In this document: in pieces, positions 6,290-12,964 of the stretch
How the letters are laid out: each line of letters begins with the position of its first letter
Position numbering within the stretch: the stretch's first letter is position 1
Source of the DNA: an uncultured Clostridia bacterium
GTDB taxonomy: Bacteria > Bacillota > Clostridia > TANB77 > CAG-508
Assembly (NCBI GenBank): GCA_944391895.1
Contig: CALXVF010000018.1
Span: 1 to 12,964 of the forward strand
Reading direction: 5' to 3'
Length of the DNA stretch: 12,964 nt
Made by a program: the position numbers and the translations under genes
Notes under the pieces: model-generated
Database searches by the model: none
Told to the model about the DNA's origin: nothing
Seen by the model: only the letters and a program-made list of their open reading frames with translations

Positions 6290-7362
6290 AAAAAATACTT
6301 TTCTCAGCATATTCATTAGATGTTGGAGGAATTGAAACTGCATTAATTACATTGCTAAAATATTTAAAGGATGAATATGAAATTACTTTAGTATTAGAAA
6401 AGAAACAAGGGATTTTTCTTAAAGATTTACCAGAAGAAATTAATGTAATAACATATCAGCCAAGTTCGATAAAATTTTCTATAATCAGAAAATTAGTAAA
6501 TTTTGCAAAACAAGTTAATTTTAAAAGAAAATATAAAAATAAATTTGATTTTGCTGCAGATTTTGCAACATATAGTATGCCAGCATCATTTGTTGCTAGA
6601 ACTGCAAGCACAAATCGCGCAATATGGATTCATAATAATTATATGAATTTCTATGATAATAACATAACTCAATATAGAAATTTTTTTAATAAATTAAAAA
6701 TTAGCAAATTTGAAAAAATAGTTTTTGTATCTGATTTAGATAAAAAAGTGTTTATAGCACAATTCCCAGAGCTAACAAAAAATACTATAGTATGCAATAA
6801 TTTAATTAATTATGAAAGAATAGAAAAATTAGCTGAAGAAAAGATAGAAGAAAAAAAGGAAGATATACCAACTTTTATAAATGTAGGCAGACATGATGAA
6901 AAACAAAAGAAAATATCAAGAATAATAAGTGCAACAGAAAAATTAAATAAACAAGGATATAAGTTTAGAGTTTTGCTAGTTGGAAAAGGAACAGATTCAA
7001 AAGGATACAAAGAGATAATCGAAGAGAAAAAAATAAATAATATAATAATGTTAGGAGCTAAAAAGAATCCTTATCCATATTTTAAAATAAGCGATTGTTT
7101 TTTACTATCATCACAGTTTGAAGGGTATCCAGTTGTTTTTGTAGAATCACAAATTTTAAACTTACCAATAATCACAACAGATGTGTCAGACAGCAAAAAA
7201 GATATAGCAGGAAAATACGGAATAGTAGTTGAAAATTCAGAAAAAGGTGTTTATAAAGGAATGAAAGAATTCCTGGATAAAGGAATAAAAACAGAAAAAT
7301 TTGACCCAGAAAAATTTAATGAAGAAATAGCAGAAAAAGTGAGGAAAATAATTAATGATTAG
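6286..7362 (+). CDS. GT4-family glycosyltransferase (GT-B fold)
   Basis: Retaining sugar-nucleotide glycosyltransferase (358 aa) of family GT4, probably at the inner face of the membrane during glycan assembly. The N-terminal Rossmann half begins KKILFSAYSLDVGGIETALI with the GGIE glycine loop, and contains AIWIHNNY. The C-terminal half has the nucleotide-binding strand FINVGRHDEKQKK (197-209), LLVGKG, and the E-x7-E motif at Glu279 and Glu287 (FEGYPVVFVE), where the donor sugar binds. It is joined to rpiA by a 4-base overlap, with the ribosome site AGGAGG just upstream, and overlaps the following GT2 gene by 8 bases. It resembles the GT4 at 10972 (shared NPYPY block), so the two are likely paralogues. 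The donor and acceptor sugars cannot be read from the sequence. Confidence 0.9.
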   Translation: MKKILFSAYSLDVGGIETALITLLKYLKDEYEITLVLEKKQGIFLKDLPEEINVITYQPSSIKFSIIRKLVNFAKQVNFKRKYKNKFDFAADFATYSMPASFVARTASTNRAIWIHNNYMNFYDNNITQYRNFFNKLKISKFEKIVFVSDLDKKVFIAQFPELTKNTIVCNNLINYERIEKLAEEKIEEKKEDIPTFINVGRHDEKQKKISRIISATEKLNKQGYKFRVLLVGKGTDSKGYKEIIEEKKINNIIMLGAKKNPYPYFKISDCFLLSSQFEGYPVVFVESQILNLPIITTDVSDSKKDIAGKYGIVVENSEKGVYKGMKEFLDKGIKTEKFDPEKFNEEIAEKVRKIIND

Positions 7363-8281
7363 TATCATTATAACTGCATATAATGCTGAAAAAACTATTG
7401 AAAGGTGTATAAATTCAATACTTGAAAATGAATATAATGATTTTGAAATTATAGTTATTAATGATGGCTCTAGTGATAAAACAGAAAAAGTCATTGAATT
7501 ATTTGCATCAGATAAAATAAAATATTTTTCTAAGAAAAATACAGGAGTTGCAGATTCAAGAAATTTTGGAATAGAAAAAGCAAAAGGAGAGTATATAACT
7601 TTTGTTGATTCTGATGATTATATGTCAAATAATTATTTTGAAAATTTGGACAAGTATCTAAAACAAGGAATAGACATAATAAAAAGAAAAGCTACAATTA
7701 TAAATGAAAAAAACGATGAAAAAACTAAAATAGAAGGACCAGTTTTTGATGAAATAACTGGAGAACAAGCTTTTAATGAATTATGCTTTAAAGATATTTA
7801 TTTAGATACCCTTTGGTCATATATAATCAAAAAAAGTTTATTTACAGAAAACAATTTATATTTTGAACCAAATAAATATCATGAGGATTTTGGATTACTT
7901 CCTCTTGTAATTTTAAAAGCTAAAAGTGTAGTATCAACAAATGACTATGTTTACTATTATGTTCAAACAGATGGAAGTATAATGAGAGATAGTGATGATG
8001 CGAAAACTATAAAAAAATCAAAAGATGTATTATATCATTATGATAATATTATAGAGCAAACCGAAAAGTATGATATAAGTAGAAAAACGAAGAAAAATGT
8101 ACGAATATATTGTACAAATGCCATTTTGCTAAAAGTTAAAGAACTGAAAGGCAAAGCTCAAAATGATTTTATAAAAGAACTGAAAAAAAGAAAAATATAT
8201 AAAAATATAAAAGCAAGAAACCTAAAACAATTAATCAAAAAAATATTACTATTTGTAAATATTAAATTGTATATAAGATAG
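7355..8281 (+). CDS. GT2-family glycosyltransferase (GT-A fold)
   Basis: Inverting glycosyltransferase of family GT2 (308 aa). The N-terminal Rossmann-like domain starts SIIITAYNAEKTI. It has VINDGSSD (34-41) for the nucleotide, and TFVDSDDYM with the metal-binding DxD at Asp85-Asp87. HEDFGLL at 176-182 supplies the ED acceptor-site acid (Glu177/Asp178). The C-terminal part after about 230 is rich in Lys and lacks long hydrophobic stretches, so the enzyme is probably peripheral to the membrane. The ATG overlaps the end of the previous gene by 8 bases, with GAGGA (7341-7345) as ribosome site. Together with the next gene it forms a pair of divergent GT2 enzymes, each probably adding one residue of the repeat unit. 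Confidence 0.9.
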   Translation: MISIIITAYNAEKTIERCINSILENEYNDFEIIVINDGSSDKTEKVIELFASDKIKYFSKKNTGVADSRNFGIEKAKGEYITFVDSDDYMSNNYFENLDKYLKQGIDIIKRKATIINEKNDEKTKIEGPVFDEITGEQAFNELCFKDIYLDTLWSYIIKKSLFTENNLYFEPNKYHEDFGLLPLVILKAKSVVSTNDYVYYYVQTDGSIMRDSDDAKTIKKSKDVLYHYDNIIEQTEKYDISRKTKKNVRIYCTNAILLKVKELKGKAQNDFIKELKKRKIYKNIKARNLKQLIKKILLFVNIKLYIR

Positions 8282-8294
8282 AAAGTGTGAAAAG

Positions 8295-9254
8295 ATGCCT
8301 AAAGTAAGTGTAATAGTACCGGTGTACAATGTTGAAAAATATATTGAAAAATGTATCCAAACATTAGTAAATCAGACACTACAGGATTTAGAAATAATAA
8401 TTGTCAATGATGGCTCAACAGATGATTCTGAAAAAATAATTAAAAAATATAAGAAAGAATATAAAAATATAATATATGTAACAAAAGAAAATGGAGGATT
8501 ATCTAGTGCTAGGAACTTTGGCCTTTTATATGCAACAGGAGAATATGTAGCATTTCTAGATTCAGACGATTATGTGGATAAAACTATATATGAAAAAATG
8601 TATAACAAAGCCAAAGAAACTAATAGTGATTATGTAGAATGTGATTTTTATTGGCAATATCCTGACCATAAAAAGGAAGATATAGGATTTAGATATAAAG
8701 ATAAAAAAGAAATGTTTGCAAAAGCAAGAGTTGTAGCATGGAATAAATTAATAAAAAGAGAAACTATTGTTGAAAATAAATTAGAATTTCCAGTAGGGTT
8801 ATACTATGAAGATGTGGAATTTTTCTACAAACTGCTACCATATATTAAAAAATTTAGTTTTGTAGAAGAACCACTAATTTACTATGTTCAAAGAGAAAGT
8901 TCAATTGTAAATAAGCAAGATCACAGGACAAAACAGATATTTAAGGTACTGGACAATGTAATTAATTATTACAAAGAAAAAAATATATATGAAGAGTACA
9001 AAGAAGAAATAGAGTATACTTATACAAGACTTTTGCTATGTAGCTCTTTGAAACGAATGCTAAAAATAAAGGATAAAGTGACAAAAGAACTTCTAATTAA
9101 TGAAACTTGGCAAAATTTAAATACAAAATTTCCAAATTGGAAGAAAAATAGAATATTGAAAAACAATAATACTGTAAATGGTATATACATGAAGAGTATG
9201 AATAATTTTACTTTTAAAGTTTATACAAGAATGCTAGGTTTAATATGGAGATAA
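8295..9254 (+). CDS. GT2-family glycosyltransferase, EpsJ-like
   Basis: Second GT2 enzyme (319 aa). It opens with the classic PKVSVIVPVYNVEKYIEKCI. VNDGSTDDS (37-45) binds the nucleotide, FLDSDDYVD carries DxD at Asp89-Asp91, and AWNKLIKR precedes YYEDVEFF with Glu172/Asp173 as likely catalytic acids. It starts 13 bases after the previous stop, with only a weak purine-rich stretch as ribosome site, so coupling from the upstream gene is likely. Its stop codon (9252-9254) touches the left arm of a long inverted repeat that contains the GC-rich element at 9273. The family is firm and the sugar specificity unknown. Confidence 0.9.
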   Translation: MPKVSVIVPVYNVEKYIEKCIQTLVNQTLQDLEIIIVNDGSTDDSEKIIKKYKKEYKNIIYVTKENGGLSSARNFGLLYATGEYVAFLDSDDYVDKTIYEKMYNKAKETNSDYVECDFYWQYPDHKKEDIGFRYKDKKEMFAKARVVAWNKLIKRETIVENKLEFPVGLYYEDVEFFYKLLPYIKKFSFVEEPLIYYVQRESSIVNKQDHRTKQIFKVLDNVINYYKEKNIYEEYKEEIEYTYTRLLLCSSLKRMLKIKDKVTKELLINETWQNLNTKFPNWKKNRILKNNNTVNGIYMKSMNNFTFKVYTRMLGLIWR

Positions 9255-9346
9255 ATAATATAAACTTTTCTGTCTTACGGCGTGAGGACACGCCGCACAG
9301 CTCACTCCAAGCTTTCGCTCGCTTAAGACTAAAAATTTATATTATT
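9254..9346. repeat. Structured GC-rich element A inside an 11-bp inverted repeat
   Basis: The 56-base GC-rich core (9273-9328) matches element B (10851-10906) at 48 of 56 positions in the same orientation. Predicted fold: outer stem GTCTTA/TAAGAC (9272-9277, 9324-9329), then a 7-bp hairpin (9278-9284 with 9289-9295) with loop AGGA. A 3-bp stem AGC/GCT (9299-9301, 9321-9323) follows, and may enclose a small AGC/GCT hairpin. Outside the core, TTTT/AAAA and the inverted repeat AATAATATAAA/TTTATATTATT (9254-9264, 9336-9346) extend the stem. No T-run follows in terminator position. It fills most of the gap between two genes of one operon. I do not recognise the family. Confidence 0.8.
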
Positions 9347-9392
9347 ATTAATATTAAAAAGCTACTATTATATTAAAGAAATGGGTAAATAA

Positions 9393-10817
9393 ATGAAGGA
9401 AAAATTGAAGAATATTAAATTAGAAGATATATTGTGTTTATATATCATACTATGTCCAATATTAGATATAGCAAGTTATCTTTTTAGAAATTACTTTGAT
9501 ACAACTATATCAATATCTACTTTTTTAAGACCAATAATACCAATAATTCTTGCAATACATATTTTCATAAAAGCAAATAAGAAACACAAGCTTATATTAT
9601 TAGGAATAATGCTAGTATATGTTTTTTATGGAATTATTCACTTATTAGTAATGAGAGGTTTTATTACTGGATGTTCTTATGGTGGAGTAAAACAAGAATT
9701 ACAATACATTATAAACTATTCATTTTTAATAATTAATTTAATTGTATTTTTCTACGCTTTTACCAATAAAAAATGGAGAAAAAAAGAAACAGAAGTAAAT
9801 GTAAAACAAGAAAAAATAAGAGTATCAGTATTGATAATGTGTACAATATACATTGCTTCAATATATATTGCAATTTTAACAGGAACTTCATCATATACAT
9901 ACCCTTATGAACAAATAGGATATAAAGGATGGATAGAATCTGGAAACAGTTTAGGTGCAATTCTTTGCATAGCGACATTTATAATATTGCCACTAATAAA
10001 AGATAAAAAATATAGAATACCAGCTATAATAGTTATAATACTTACAGGAATATATCTAATTGCTCTAATTGGTACAAGAACAGGACTTATAGGATTTTTC
10101 TTAGCAGTAGCAGTTTTTATAACGATAGAAGTATTATTTAGTAAAAATAAAGTAGCAATAATAGGTTTTGTTATTTTAGGGATAGGTGTTATAGTAATAG
10201 GTTTAGTTGGTTCAAATACATTAAAAAGAAGAAGTCAAATGAATGAATCAATGTACACAATTATAGATGAAGCAACCGGTGAAGTAGGACACATGACAGG
10301 AGATATGCTTAAAATTAAAAACAAAATTTTAGCAGGAAACTTAGAAGAAGGATATATGTCAGAAGCACAAAAACAAGCAGTATTGGACTTACATGAATAT
10401 ACAACAGAAAAGCAGATTGCGGGAAATGATACTAGAACACAACAATTAATGTATAATATATATTTAGTAAAAGCACAAAAAAGTCCAATGGGAATATTGT
10501 TCGGAAACGGCTTTGAAACAAATTTTAGAGAAATGATTATGGAAAATGAGCTGGCAAGCTTACTTTTGAACTTTGGAATAATAGGATTTTTACTATATGC
10601 AGGACCATTTATAGGAATTTTAATATATGGGGTAATAACAATAATTAAAAAGATAAAAAATAAAGAAAAGTTAGAAACTAATTATTTGATGAATTTCGCA
10701 GCATTAATTTTAATATTTGGACTTTCTTATTTATCAGGATACATATTTTTTAATTCATCAGTGATGATAATAATTGCAGCAGTATGTGCAAATTTAAATT
10801 TTGAAAAAATTTCTTAA
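9393..10817 (+). CDS. O-antigen ligase/polymerase-like membrane protein (Wzy/WaaL superfamily)
   Basis: Polytopic membrane protein (474 aa) that probably polymerises or transfers lipid-linked glycan on the outer face of the membrane. Hydrophobic helices are visible near 13-31, 44-60, 66-87, 104-123, 144-163, 184-203, 210-226, 230-247 and 253-273, with more at 388-418 and 430-470. The IGTRTGLIGF segment (226-235) fits the Wzy_C-type signature with a conserved Arg (here Arg229). A large soluble loop of about 110 residues (275-385), charged and rich in Glu, Gln and Lys, lies between helices as in this superfamily. The ATG has a poor ribosome site (GGGT at 9383-9386), unlike its neighbours. The gene is bracketed by the two GC-rich elements. 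Polymerase and ligase cannot be told apart by sequence, so no symbol is given. Confidence 0.82.
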   Translation: MKEKLKNIKLEDILCLYIILCPILDIASYLFRNYFDTTISISTFLRPIIPIILAIHIFIKANKKHKLILLGIMLVYVFYGIIHLLVMRGFITGCSYGGVKQELQYIINYSFLIINLIVFFYAFTNKKWRKKETEVNVKQEKIRVSVLIMCTIYIASIYIAILTGTSSYTYPYEQIGYKGWIESGNSLGAILCIATFIILPLIKDKKYRIPAIIVIILTGIYLIALIGTRTGLIGFFLAVAVFITIEVLFSKNKVAIIGFVILGIGVIVIGLVGSNTLKRRSQMNESMYTIIDEATGEVGHMTGDMLKIKNKILAGNLEEGYMSEAQKQAVLDLHEYTTEKQIAGNDTRTQQLMYNIYLVKAQKSPMGILFGNGFETNFREMIMENELASLLLNFGIIGFLLYAGPFIGILIYGVITIIKKIKNKEKLETNYLMNFAALILIFGLSYLSGYIFFNSSVMIIIAAVCANLNFEKIS

Positions 10818-10829
10818 AATTTATACTAT

Positions 10830-10927
10830 TATTTTAATTATATGATTTAATCTTACGACGTGAGGACACGTCGCACGGTTTACTCCAAGCCTTCGCTCAC
10901 CTAAGAGAACATCATATAATTAAAATA
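10830..10927. repeat. Structured GC-rich element B inside a 17-bp inverted repeat
   Basis: The core 10851-10906 is the second copy of the element at 9273-9328. It keeps the outer TCTTA/TAAGA stem (10851-10855, 10902-10906), the 7-bp AGGA hairpin (10856-10862 with 10867-10873), and a 3-bp GGT/ACC stem (10877-10879, 10899-10901). Around it, a perfect 17-bp inverted repeat (TATTTTAATTATATGAT at 10830-10846 with its complement at 10911-10927) forms the base, separated from the core by 4 bases on each side. These arms bear no relation to the arms of element A. It fills the gap between the ligase/polymerase gene and the next GT4 gene. Confidence 0.8.
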
Positions 10928-10971
10928 TAACTTAAAGTCTAAAGAATTTTTAAAAGTTAGAAGGTGATAGT

Positions 10972-12084
10972 TTGAAGAAAATAATATTTGGAATAACGAG
11001 CTTAACAATAGGTGGAGCAGAAAGAGTATTAGTAGATTTAGCAAATAAACTTTCAGAAGAATACGATATAACAATATTTACAATTTATGATGGAGGAGAA
11101 CTAAGAAAAGAATTAAATCCACAAATAAAGAAGATAGCGTTATACAGAAAACAATATAAAGACTTAAGCAAAATCGAAAAAATCAAAGCGTCTTTAAGAT
11201 TAATGGTATATAAAAAGAAAATATATGAAGCAATTATGAAAAGAGGGTTTGACACAGAAATAGCTTTTCTAGAAGGACCTATAACAAGATTGTTTTCAGT
11301 AAAATCAAATAAAAAGAAAATAGCGTGGATTCACAATGATATATCAAAAGTTTATGGAAATAATCTTAAAGCAAAACTTAAGAAATTAGTAGATGGACAA
11401 GTATACAAAAAATACGATAAATTAGTATTTGTAAGTGAAGAAAATAAAAAAGACTTTGAAAAACAATACAAATGGGTAGATGAATCAAAAGAGATTATTA
11501 TAAGAAATTATATAGACTATAAAAAAGTTTTAGCAAAAGCAGAAGAGAAAACCGAATTACCATATGATGATAAAAACATTAATTTACTTACAGTTTGTAG
11601 GCTTGTAGAACAAAAAGCTTTAGACAGATTTATAAAAGTTCAAAAGCAATTAGAAGAAGAAGGAATTCATACTAAGATTTATATAATAGGAGAAGGACCT
11701 TTAAGGTATAATTTACAAAAGCAAATAGATTCTTTAAATCTTACAGAAAGCTTTATATTACTTGGAAAAAAAGAAAATCCTTATCCATATATAAAAAATT
11801 GTGACTATTTTTGTTTACTTTCGTATTATGAAGGATATGGGATGGTCTTAGAGGAAGCTAAAATACTTGGAAAACCAATTATTTTAACAGATACTGCAGC
11901 AAGAGAATGCGCGAAAGGATATTCAAAGGCAATAATTTTAGAAAATACTGAAGAAGGAATACTAAAAGGTCTGAAAAAAGAACTTAAAAGTGACAGCATA
12001 AAATATTTAGAAAAGACGCAAAGTGATTTACAAAATGAAGAAAGCGAAGAAATAATCATAAGAAAAATTAAAGGAATAATATAG
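10972..12084 (+). CDS. GT4-family glycosyltransferase (TTG start)
   Basis: Second GT4/GT-B glycosyltransferase (370 aa). It starts at TTG (10972), supported by the AAGGTGAT ribosome site at 10961-10968 and by the normal GT4 N-terminus KKIIFGITSLTIGGAERVLV directly after it. Further signatures are IAWIHND, LVFVSEEN, the nucleotide-binding LLTVCRLVEQKALDR, YIIGEGPLR, and the E-x7-E pair Glu287/Glu295 in YEGYGMVLEE. ENPYPY and the overall order match the GT4 at 6286. The unusual start codon may lower its expression relative to its neighbours. It follows element B by 45 bases and precedes the next GT2 by 9 bases. Confidence 0.9.
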   Translation: MKKIIFGITSLTIGGAERVLVDLANKLSEEYDITIFTIYDGGELRKELNPQIKKIALYRKQYKDLSKIEKIKASLRLMVYKKKIYEAIMKRGFDTEIAFLEGPITRLFSVKSNKKKIAWIHNDISKVYGNNLKAKLKKLVDGQVYKKYDKLVFVSEENKKDFEKQYKWVDESKEIIIRNYIDYKKVLAKAEEKTELPYDDKNINLLTVCRLVEQKALDRFIKVQKQLEEEGIHTKIYIIGEGPLRYNLQKQIDSLNLTESFILLGKKENPYPYIKNCDYFCLLSYYEGYGMVLEEAKILGKPIILTDTAARECAKGYSKAIILENTEEGILKGLKKELKSDSIKYLEKTQSDLQNEESEEIIIRKIKGII

Positions 12085-12093
12085 GGGTGCAAA

Positions 12094-12964
12094 ATGAAGG
12101 TATCAGTACTAACACCAACATACAATAGGGGAGATAAGTTAAATAGATTATATACAAGTTTAATTGTAAACAATAATTCTAAAGTTGAAATAGAATGGCT
12201 TATAATGGATGATGGTTCAAAAGATAGAACAAAAACGATAGTAACAAATTTTATAAAACAAAACATTATAGATATAAAATATTATTATCAAGAAAATCAA
12301 GGAAAAATGGCAGCTATCAATAATTTAGTAAAATATGCAACAGGAGATGTAATAATAGAATGTGATTCAGATGACTACTTTAGTGTAGGGGCATTTGATA
12401 CAATTGAAAAATACAAAGATGAACTAAATGACGAAATATATGGCCTAGTATTTTTAAAGAATGATCAAAATGGCAATAATATGGGAAATGAATTTCCAGA
12501 AAATAAATACAGAAGTGATATGTTTAGTTTATACTTTAGGGAAGGCATAACTGGGGAAAAAGCGATAGCATTTAATAGTAAAATAAGAAAGAAATTTGAA
12601 TATAAACTAGAAGCAGATGAAAAATTTGTAACAGAAGCAAGAATGTATCGTCAAATGGACCTAGAATATGATGTAATTTGCATAAATGAGCCAATAATGA
12701 TATGCGAATACCAAGCAGATGGATATTCGAAAAATATTCAGAAAGTTTTCAAAGAAAATCCTTTAGGCTATTATGAATATTTTAGAGAAATATTAGAGAT
12801 GGATTTAGATGGAGTAACTTTAAATAAAAGATTGTATATTTATAAGCATTATATTTTATTTTCAATCCTTGCAGAAAGAGACCATGCAATAAGAAATGTA
12901 ACAGGTGTAATAAATAAGATAATTGTGGCAATACTGTGGGTACCAGGTTTAATTAAGACAAAGA
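12094..12964 (+). CDS. GT2-family glycosyltransferase (3' partial)
   Basis: The frame from the ATG at 12094 is open to the end of the window (290 codons), so the gene continues beyond it. It begins KVSVLTPTYNRGDKL and has LIMDDGSKDRT (36-46) for nucleotide binding. CDSDDY carries DxD at Asp91-Asp93, preceded by the GDVIIE strand. RQMDLEYDVICINEP (near 178-192) is the region after the acceptor site. GGGGTG (12083-12088) serves as ribosome site and overlaps the end of the previous gene. The hydrophobic stretch near the end (IIVAILWVPGLI) is common at the C-terminus of such enzymes, so only a few residues may be missing. The donor sugar is unknown. Confidence 0.9.
   Translation, partial: MKVSVLTPTYNRGDKLNRLYTSLIVNNNSKVEIEWLIMDDGSKDRTKTIVTNFIKQNIIDIKYYYQENQGKMAAINNLVKYATGDVIIECDSDDYFSVGAFDTIEKYKDELNDEIYGLVFLKNDQNGNNMGNEFPENKYRSDMFSLYFREGITGEKAIAFNSKIRKKFEYKLEADEKFVTEARMYRQMDLEYDVICINEPIMICEYQADGYSKNIQKVFKENPLGYYEYFREILEMDLDGVTLNKRLYIYKHYILFSILAERDHAIRNVTGVINKIIVAILWVPGLIKTK

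Noticed and set aside
9273..9328. Integron attC site, group II intron domain V or tRNA-like structure
   Set aside because: I see no attC-type RYYYAAC/GTTRRRY ends, no domain V bulge-and-GAAA hairpin, and no tRNA arms or anticodon loop in the core.
9254..9346. Elements A and B as ordinary rho-independent terminators
   Set aside because: Neither has a T-run directly after a GC-rich stem. They lie inside an apparent single operon and have branched cores with conserved loops.
9393..10817. Wzx-type flippase as the identity of the multi-pass protein
   Set aside because: The large soluble loop between late helices and the IGTRTGLIGF segment fit the polymerase/ligase superfamily better than the 12-14 evenly spaced helices of flippases.
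9273..10906. CRISPR array
   Set aside because: There are only two copies, 1578 bases apart, with a whole gene between them, and the repeats themselves differ at eight positions.

Overview
The window reads as chromosomal DNA of a low-GC Gram-positive bacterium (Bacillota, most likely an anaerobic gut-type Clostridia). The evidence is strongly AT-rich coding sequence, purine-rich AGGAGG-type ribosome binding sites, sigma-A promoters with 17-18 base spacers, a secreted SH3b/glucosaminidase cell-wall enzyme with a dockerin-like tail, and an amylase of the neopullulanase type. All convincing genes are on the + strand.

Layout. (1) 1-1179: the 3' part of a GH13 alpha-glucan hydrolase, ended by a clean hairpin terminator. 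(2) 1290-4989: a two-gene surface unit with its own promoter. It encodes a secreted N-acetylglucosaminidase with three SH3b domains and a dockerin-like C-terminus, followed with zero spacing by a single-pass membrane protein with an Ig-like domain and two cadherin-like beta-sandwich domains outside and a long charged tail inside. (3) 4990-5644: a 655-base gap without a normal gene. It holds a hairpin after the surface unit, two promoters, two very short ORFs with good ribosome binding sites, and a strong terminator at 5479-5520, so it looks like a small transcribed unit (sRNA or leader peptides). The promoter of the next operon follows. (4) 5645 to the end: a tightly packed surface-polysaccharide operon of rpiA, a GT4 and two GT2 glycosyltransferases, a multi-pass O-antigen ligase/polymerase-like protein, another GT4 (TTG start), and a GT2 that runs off the window.

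The most unusual structure is a pair of 56-base GC-rich elements (9273-9328 and 10851-10906) on either side of the ligase/polymerase gene, in the same orientation. They match at 48 of 56 positions. Six of the eight differences are three compensated base-pair changes, so a fold is being conserved. Each core sits between a long inverted repeat (11 and 17 bases) whose sequence differs completely between the two copies. I do not recognise the family. It could be a small mobile element that enters palindromes, or a structured RNA within the operon, and its placement makes the ligase/polymerase gene look like an exchangeable cassette.

A plausible joint picture is a cell-envelope region: peptidoglycan remodelling with a membrane-anchored partner, next to synthesis and polymerisation or transfer of a surface glycan. 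The role of rpiA in that operon (pentose-phosphate supply) is inference.
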